64,000 bases of DNA from Mikania micrantha (Eukaryota; Streptophyta; Magnoliopsida; Asterales; Asteraceae). Positions 57,296-64,000 of the stretch are shown here, piece after piece. Made by a program: the position numbers and the translations under genes. Numbering within the stretch: position 1 is the stretch's first letter; the number at the start of each line of letters is the position of its first letter. The notes under the pieces are model-generated. The model did no database searches. It saw only the letters and a list, made by a program, of their open reading frames with translations, and had not been told where the DNA came from. The stretch spans positions 62,683,207 to 62,747,206 of the forward strand of contig CM018683.1 in the NCBI GenBank assembly GCA_009363875.1, read 5' to 3'.

Positions 57296-58724
57296 CTTTA
57301 ACACAAAGCGGGCCAAGATGAGAAATTTGAAAACCATGCGAATATAATGGATTCAATAGGTAAAGATGATTAATGATATATTTAATAAGAAAATCATTAA
57401 AAATTATTCACATAAACTATTTTTTAATTACAACTCATTTTAACTTGAGAAAAATTGATTTTTTTAAACGACCCGTTATGCTCAAACGAATTTTGCTTAA
57501 AACCCGCCTTGACCCACACATATCCTAACCCGCATCCGTTCTGACCCGTTACCCAACACAACCCGCCCATTTTGCCAGACATATATGTATGTGTGTGTGT
57601 GTGTATAAGTTAATACATTTGTAACTAAAAATGTTAGAGTTAAATCATTAGCAATGCTACAAACTTAAAAAAGAAGGAAAAAAAATCAAAACAAAATTAT
57701 TAAAAAAATTAATAGGTTTAAAATGTATATTATATATAATATATACGAGTTTGATCTACTAAGAAGAGATTTTTGCCTAAGAACACTAAGGAACAATAGG
57801 AGTTTGACGTATGATATGCAAAAAATGTAAAAACAAAAACTCTTATACAAAAAAACAAAATCCAGTACAAAAAAAGTAAAAAAAATCAAAAATATAGTAA
57901 AAATTCCTGTAAATAAATATGAAAATCTAGTACAAAAAAGTAAAAAAAAATAAAAATCTAGTAAGAAATCAAGTAAAAAATAGAAAAAAATCAGTACAAA
58001 AAAAATAAAAAAATAACAAATCCAGTAAAAAATTTGAAAATATAGCACACAAAAAGTTAACAACTAAAAAATCTAGTAAAAAATATAAAAATACAGTACA
58101 AAAAAGTAAAAATTCAATACAAAAAATAAAAAATAGTAAAAAAACAATAATATAGTAAAAAAAACAAAAAAAATAAGTAAAATACACAACAAAAAAGAAA
58201 TCTAATACAAAAATAAAAATAAAATGTAGTACAAAAAATAAATGTTATAGCTAAATTATTATGTCACATACAAACTAATTAATTCTTATAAAAACATCTA
58301 TTCTTATTTGATATTTTCTCATAATACCCAAAAAGATTAGAAACTAAACGGATTATAATTAAAACATTATAGAATTAAGAAGAGGCCGGTGACTTTTATC
58401 GACACTATAATAGAATAAAGAGTAAGGGTTGTTTGGTAACATTTGAATGGATCTGAATAGTTCAGACTGTTTGTTTCACGAAAAAGCTCACATTTGAATG
58501 AAACCAAATGTCTCAATGAAGGTATGAACCATACAGACTTGTATGTGTCTGAATGATTCAGACGTGAAGGAAAGGAAGAGCGTGTCTGAATGATTTAGAC
58601 GTGAAGTAAAGGAAGAGCGTTGGGTCTGGTCGACCAAACCTCCGCTCACTCGCTTGACTGTACCGCAGGCCGCACCGAACGGGTGGAACCTCGAATGGGT
58701 GGGGGCTGTGGTGGAACCTCGAAC
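57296..58724. other. spacer with hAT-like end, A-rich degenerate repeats and MITE-like sequence
   Basis: At 57500-57585 acccgttacc...acccgcccattttgccag looks like one end of a hAT-type MITE. From 57820 to 58245 a degenerate unit like aaaaatctagtaaaaaa repeats many times; the Phe-rich minus-strand frames here are its translation. 57600-57780 is a diverged copy of 61340-61500. At 58546-58620 a 37-bp unit (gtgtctgaatgatt...) is duplicated. 58427 onward resembles a MITE start whose partner may be at about 60700. Confidence 0.5.
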
Positions 58725-59760
58725 TAGGGGTGTTCAACGGTTCGGTTTTCGGTTTAAACGGTTTATTCGGTTCGGTTTAAACGGTTTTGAAATTTTTTTA
58801 AGACAAACCGTAAACCGAACCGAACCGTATTCGAAATAGGATAAACCGAACCGAATTCAACCGTATTCAATTCGGTTCGGATTCGGTTTAAAACCGAACA
58901 AACCGTATTAAACCGAATTCAACCGTATTCAGTCAAAATACCTTTTTCCCATATTTTTGGTCCGTATTTCCTGTATCAGAATTGTTTGTGTTCCAAACCA
59001 CTTCAAAACACAAAAATAAGCATATCCTAACATACACAATAGGTTCAAAGTTCAAAGTTCACACAAATCAACATACAAAAAAAGTTCAAAGTTCAAACAA
59101 AAGTCAACAAACATTATACTACTAGATGTAAAGCATAAATAAGAAACATGTTTGTTTATGCGATTGTTACATAATGTTTGAAAAACACAATGAAAGTAAG
59201 TTAAGTAGTTACATAACCATATCATGGTTAAATCAAAGATACATATATGATTCTATAGTTCTCATAGTTTTCTATTTAAAATCAGTACCTACTATCATTA
59301 AACAGCCTACATGAGTATTTAACAGAGGTTTCAAAACAAAAGATGATAAACATCACATAATCAGATTAATTTTACTCAAGTTTTATAATAAATGATAGCC
59401 AAATTAGTTGTTTGTAATCATGCTACTTGAAGCCTTTCATCTGGCTCTGGCATAAATAAGATTTTCTGCCTTGAACATGCTTGCAAAGTTTTCAAAAACC
59501 AACTTGTTTGATGAAATCTTGCGACCACAGGGGTAATCATTCATAACTGCAAAGGGATTATGTGATTTTGTGTTGACTTGCACTCTAACATCAAAATCTT
59601 GGTCAACTCAGTCCTCTGATTCCATGTTTCAAGTAATCTAATCTCATTTTACTTCTTTTGTTCATCAACTAACTATCAAATTTTCAATTTTGATTTCTTA
59701 AATCATTAATAAAAACTAAAATATAATACAATGGTTCTGCACAAACAGGTAACAACAAAC

Positions 59761-59874
59761 ATTCCAGTGCTCGATGACAATGGTCTTTGAACCATTTTCA
59801 GCCTTCGGTTTTGATTTCGGCTTCTTCTTGGTAGTGACTTTAGCCTTTTTGGACTTGGGTGTGGCCTCAACCAT
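59761..59874 (-). pseudogene. captured exon resembling a selenoprotein-H-like N-terminus
   Basis: From ATG 59874 on the minus strand the frame gives a Lys-rich start (MVEATPKSKKAKVTTKKKPK) followed by GSKTIVIEH. Plant selenoprotein-H-like proteins (thioredoxin-like fold) typically begin with such a basic tail and then KTIVIEHC. The Cys-containing continuation is absent: after EHW the sequence turns intron-like. A second open stretch (about 59440-59610, minus) was not recognised. It is a fragment inside a hAT element, not a working gene. Confidence 0.35.
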
Positions 59875-59954
59875 TACTGTGTTGGACTGTTGGTAACAAA
59901 AAGGTGGAGTCGAGGAGATACAATCGTACCTGTGTTGGACTATTGTTAACAGAT

Positions 59955-60145
59955 TGGCGGTTGAAGGTGGAGATCGGCGGTGGAAGGTGGAGATCGTACC
60001 TGAGTTGCAGAACTGTGAAGAGCGGCGCCGCGGCGGTGGAAGGTGGAGATCGGCAGTTGAAGGTGGAGATCGGCGGTGGAAGGTGGAGATCGGAGATCGG
60101 CGGTGGAAGGTGGAGTCGTGGAGATCGGTGGTGAAAGGTGACGAG
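59955..60145. repeat. ggcggtggaaggtggagatc tandem repeat
   Basis: About seven copies of a 20-22-bp unit, some truncated. On the minus strand it would lie in the 5' leader of the captured fragment. The frames across it are repeat translations. Confidence 0.75.
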
Positions 60146-60538
60146 TGGGAGGCTGGGAGCGGTGGAAGAAATCAATAAACTAAGAAAGGGTTTGTGAGCG
60201 ACGCTGCGACGGCTGTGTTGATGTGTTCAAGTTTTCAAGTTTCAACTAGGGTATAACATAACCGGATAAGTCAAGAGAGACACAAAATAAAAAATAAAAA
60301 ATATATTTTTAAATATTAATCGGTTTAAACGGTTTAACCCGAATACCCGAATAAACCGAATTCCAAAAAAAATCAAAACCGCCAACCGACCCGAAACCCG
60401 AATTGGTTAAACGGTTACGGTTTAGAACCGAACCGTAAACCGAATTTGCAATTCGATTCGGTTTTTTTCGGTTACGGATGCGGTTCGGATAACGGTTTTA
60501 AACGGTTTACGGTTTTTTTGAACACCCCTACCTCGAAC

Positions 60539-61922
60539 GGTTAGGATTTTTAACAAAAAAAAAGATTTTTTATTTTTATTTTTATTCAGATGTGCAACCA
60601 AACATTTTTAACCGGTTTAGCACTTGATGGTTCCGACCTTCTTAATTATTCAGATATCTTAACCATTAATAACTTAATGATTCAGACCCAATCAAACGAT
60701 CTTTAAGTTTATTTTTAGAATTGAAGATTTTTTGCCATTTTGGGACCTAAGTACAAAACTTGCTTTTTCCACGAAACAATTTGTTGTAATGCCTAAATTT
60801 ACTTAAATTTGTTGCGTTGCCTAAACCCACATTTTAAAAACGAAAACGAACAAAAATAAAGAGCAGATTTTCAGCGTATGAACTTGCTAGATTGGTAACA
60901 CATGACGATTTTGAGTGTGAAATTACAACAATCATAAAAAACAAAACAAACCTTAACCAAATTCAGTTCATAATTCTACACTCTTCAAAAACACATCACG
61001 ACAAGTAGTCCAAAGAACTGCTATGACACATTTTTTTTACATATTTGCAACATTAATATTTGACAGATATTTATAAAAAAAGCACCAAGTGGATTTAAAT
61101 TTTTTTTATAAATCTACGTAAAATATACGTAACATCTTCGCGCATCGTTACGTATGTTTTACTTCGATTTACAAAATATTTTTATAAAAAATCCACTCGA
61201 CATTTTTTAATTTTTTATAAAAATGTCCTAAATAGTGTTAAAAACATGTAAAAACAAATAGTTTTTACATGATTTTTATATGATTTTCATACTAAGAAGT
61301 GATTTTCAGAGTATTTATACCCTAAACATACATATATATATATTAGTTAATACATTTGTAACTAAAAATGTTATACTTAAATCATTAGCATTGCTACAAA
61401 CTTAAAAAAAGAAAAAAAAATCAAAACAAAATTATTAAAAAAATTAATAAGTTTAAAATATAATATATAGGGGTTGGATACACTGAGAAGAGATTTTTGC
61501 AAAAAGAGTAATAATCAATATAAGTTTGATGTATGATATGCTAAAAATATAAAAACCAAAAATTTAGTACAAAAAATTTAGAATAAAAAAATGAAATCCA
61601 GTAAAAAAAAGTAAACAAATCAAAAATCTAGTAAAAAAATGAAAATATAGGGAAAAAAGTAAAAAAAAAATAAAAAATCTAGTAAAAAAATCCAGTAAAA
61701 AAGTAAGGTTTATTTTTGGGATAATAATTGAAGATATTATGCCATTTTGGGAATAAGTACAGAAACTTGCTCGTTTTTTCAACGAAAGTTCAGAAGGATA
61801 AGAAATCTATTTTTTGTTGGACCAAAATAAGTGGCTCTACTTTCTCCATCTAATTATACATATTCATCTCTTTGCAATCAGATCTGTTTATTCGATCCTT
61901 GAAGCATACATTCACTGATCAA
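60539..61922. other. AT-rich spacer upstream of the TNL gene
   Basis: Non-coding. 61199-61330 is related to 34487-34630, and 61340-61500 to 57600-57780, with an A-rich degenerate repeat at 61559-61710. The TNL promoter must lie in the last few hundred bases; a candidate TATA could not be chosen. Confidence 0.5.
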
Positions 61923-62210
61923 ATGGCATCTTCTTCATCTTCAATCTATACGACAATTGATCAAATGTCAGATTTTTCATATTCATCCGATGAAAATAGT
62001 TTCGAGTACTATCACTCTTTGAGTTCCGGGGATGAAGACACCCGCGAGACCTTTGTTGATAGATCAATGGCATCTTCTTCATCTTCATTCTATACGACAA
62101 TTGATCAAATGTCAGATTTTTCATATTCATCCGATGAAAATAGTTCCGAGTACTATCAGTCTTTGAGTTCCGGGGATGAAGACACCAGCGAGACCTTTGT
62201 TGATATATCA
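61923..62210 (+). repeat. 144-bp coding tandem duplication at the TNL N-terminus
   Basis: 61923-62066 and 62067-62210 are about 95 percent identical and in frame. Each encodes MASSSSS(I/F)YTTIDQMSD... ending in a sequence like EDTRETFVD, which itself resembles the true TIR start GEDTRKTFVD that follows at 62211 onward. Confidence 0.92.
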
Positions 62211-64000
62211 ATGGCATCTTCTTCGACTTCATCCGTTAAAAAGAGCTTCAAGTACGATGTCTTTTTGAGTTTCAGGGGTGAAGACACCCGCAAGACTTTT
62301 GTTGATCATCTCCATCTTGCTCTTCTCAATAAAGGCGTTATAACTTACAAAGATGATGAAACAATCGAGAAAGGAGAAAGGATCGATGATCAGCTCATCA
62401 GATCCATTGAAGAATCGAGATTTCACATCATTGTATTCTCCAAGAACTATGCAAATTCATCTTGGTGTTTACAGGAGCTCTCGAAGATCATGGAGTGCCA
62501 GAAGACGGAAGAGCAGACTGCTTACCCTGTTTTCTATGACGTGGAACCCACCGAAGTCCGAAACCAAAGCGGGGCGGTTGGAAAAGCCTTTGCAAAACAT
62601 GCTCAGAACCCGGCTGCTGGGAAATGGAGAGATGCTCTTAAAGAAGCATCCGGTTTGGCTGGATGGGAGTTGAAAAACACATTTGATGGGTAATTCCTTC
62701 ATTTCCTTTCTATTGCAATTCTAACTCAAAAACTTGAATCGGTGTCAAAAGATTGAACATGAAGAATGAGATGATCAACAAAAGGAAAAACATTTTGTCT
62801 AAACCTCAAACAATCTGGTCGAACCCAAAATCGTAAAAGCCCTCGATGAGATGATTCCAACGCCACTAGAACTAATTCAATATGAGTTTACTAGAGTTTT
62901 CAAATGTGGTTTTTTCATTTTGTTTTTATGTGATTGTAGTAACTTATAAATTTGAAATTAACCTGTTCATGTGGGATTTGGATCTGATTGAATCTTCTTT
63001 ATCACACAGGCATGAAGCAAAATTCATCCAACAAATTGTTACAAAAATCTCAGTAAAACTACATGTCATTAATAGGAGCATCGATGAGGATCTAGTAGGC
63101 ATAGAGTCCCGGGTAGAAAATGTAATTTCATTTTTAGAAGTTGAATCTGAAGATGATGTCCGAATGATAGGGATATGGGGAATGGGAGGTGCTGGGAAGA
63201 CGACTTTGGCACGGGCTGTTTTTGATCATATTTCTAATTGGTTTGAGGGTAGCAGCTTTGTTCATAACGTAAGAGAAAGTTCAAAAGGCACAGGTTTGAA
63301 GGAATTGCAAAAACAGGTGCTTAGAGATGTGTTAAAACATCAAAGCACTGATGTAACAAGTGTTTATGATGGGGTTACTAAAATGAAACAGGTGATGCCT
63401 CATAGAAAGGTTCTTGTGGTTCTAGATGATGTGGATGGCATAGACCAGCTTGAGGCATTAGCACGTAAGCCTAGTTGGTTTAAGCCCGGAAGTAGAATCA
63501 TCATCACAACAAGAGACAAACAAGTGTTGATAACACAAGGAGTTCATGTTGATAATATTTATAATATATGTTTATTATCACGTGAAGAAGCAATTTGCCT
63601 CTTTAGTAGGCGTGCATTTAGGACAGAATTTCCAATTCAAGGGCATGAACAGGAACTTTCTAGAGAAGTTGTGAAATATGCTGATGGTCTTCCTTTAACA
63701 ATTAAGGTTTTGGGTTCATTACTTTGTGGTAGTACTGAGCCTATATGGCTAGATACCCTAAAAAGACTAAAAGAAATCCCATTGAAGGAAACGTTAAAAA
63801 TTTTGGAAATAAGCTATGATAGTCTAGAGGAAGATCAGAAAGAAATATTCCTAGAAGTTGCATGCATACTGAAAGGTGAATCAAAGAAAAATGCAATCAG
63901 AATACTAGAAAGCTGTGGATTTCATGCTCAAATTGGTTTAGAAGTTCTTGATAAAAAGTCTCTCATAAATATATCTAATGGATATTTGGACATGCATGAT
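61923..64000 (+). CDS. TIR-NBS-LRR (TNL) resistance protein, 5' part
   Basis: TNLs are intracellular immune receptors; the TIR domain is an NADase and NB-ARC the nucleotide switch. Exon 1 is 61923-62689; intron 62690-63009 (gtaatt...cacag); exon 2 starts at 63010 and is open to the window end. ATG 61923 is chosen over the in-frame 61872 because MASSSS is the usual start. Residues 1-48 and 49-96 are two near-identical units, and the TIR proper begins at about 109 (FKYDVFLSFRGEDTRKTF). SSWCLQEL holds the likely catalytic Glu185. NB-ARC motifs: P-loop GMGGAGKTTLA (63178-63207), kinase-2 KVLVVLDDVD (63406-63435), RNBS-B GSRIIITTRD, GLPLTIKVLG (usual GLPLAL) and FLEVACIL (usual FLDIACF). The window stops at the MHD motif (LDMHD); the LRRs lie beyond it. 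No stop or frameshift seen. Confidence 0.93.

Larger units (their letters stand above)
58725..60530. mobile_element. non-autonomous hAT element with captured gene fragment (TSD cctcgaac)
   Basis: It starts TAGGGGTGTTCAA and ends TTGAACACCCCTA, a perfect 13-bp inverted terminal repeat, with identical 8-bp duplications cctcgaac at 58717-58724 and 60531-60538. Subterminal zones are dense in CGGTTTAAACGG / ACCGAACCG. There is no transposase frame. The interior carries sequence resembling the 5' end of a host gene (59761-60175, minus). Confidence 0.9.

Noticed and set aside
57686..58187. Phe-rich minus-strand frames resembling membrane proteins
   Set aside because: They are translations of an A-rich degenerate repeat (aaaaatctagtaaaa) and have no start context or conserved motif.
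59859..60178. Overlapping frames of 74-102 residues on both strands
   Set aside because: They translate the ggcggtggaaggtggagatc repeat inside a non-autonomous hAT element.
58427..60710. A MITE surrounding the non-autonomous hAT element (gggttgtttggt ... caatcaaacgatc)
   Set aside because: The ends look alike but pair poorly and no matching target duplication was found, so it is only mentioned in the spacer entry.

Overview
The window reads as nuclear DNA of a eudicot plant. It holds a TIR-NBS-LRR resistance gene, an intron-containing host gene with plant-type splice sites, and long-LTR Ty3/gypsy elements primed by initiator tRNA-Met. Asteraceae is my guess from the style of the repeats; nothing here proves it. 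Only two host genes are well supported. Most of the rest is nested transposons whose target-site duplications (TSDs) can still be read, so the order of insertion can be worked out.

Layout. 1-981: remnants of a hAT-like element and of a minus-strand LTR element. 2215-6515 (minus): a seven-exon gene for a Rit1-like initiator-tRNA A64 2'-O-ribosylphosphate transferase, with a one-base frameshift in its last exon; its long last intron carries a SINE-like and a Helitron-like sequence. 7895-12091: a solo LTR (TSD cacaa) with a second, oppositely oriented solo LTR (8573-10630, TSD ctagg) inside it. 12329-12528: a short Helitron-like element. 14254-15237: copia LTR and gag debris. 17730-34277: a hAT transposon (8-bp TSD tttgatat) whose decayed transposase gene is split by a young, apparently intact 13.3-kb Ty3/gypsy element, E1 (18840-32098, TSD cgtat). 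34759-57290: a second gypsy element, E2 (TSD taaca), with a broken pol; its 3' LTR was split by a third, apparently intact gypsy element, E3 (43383-55229, TSD cacaa). 58725-60530: a non-autonomous hAT element (TSD cctcgaac) that seems to have captured the start of a selenoprotein-H-like gene. 61923-64000: the 5' part of a TNL resistance gene, open to the window edge at its MHD motif.

The most interesting signal is RNA-like structure in the gypsy elements. E1 carries a module of about 112 nt once in each LTR and three times between primer-binding site and gag. The copies differ in sequence but keep the same outer, middle and inner stems through compensatory changes, around near-invariant unpaired cores and a UGCG tetraloop. 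E2 and E3 have different but strong stem systems in their LTR or leader. A covarying stem-loop sits between the pol stop codon and the polypurine tract in all three. E2 and E3 LTRs also contain tRNA-like box A/box B segments, and E3 has an extra 200-codon acidic coiled-coil ORF before gag.

Coordinates, TSDs and stems were read by eye. Family names come from recognised motifs. No search or folding program was run.
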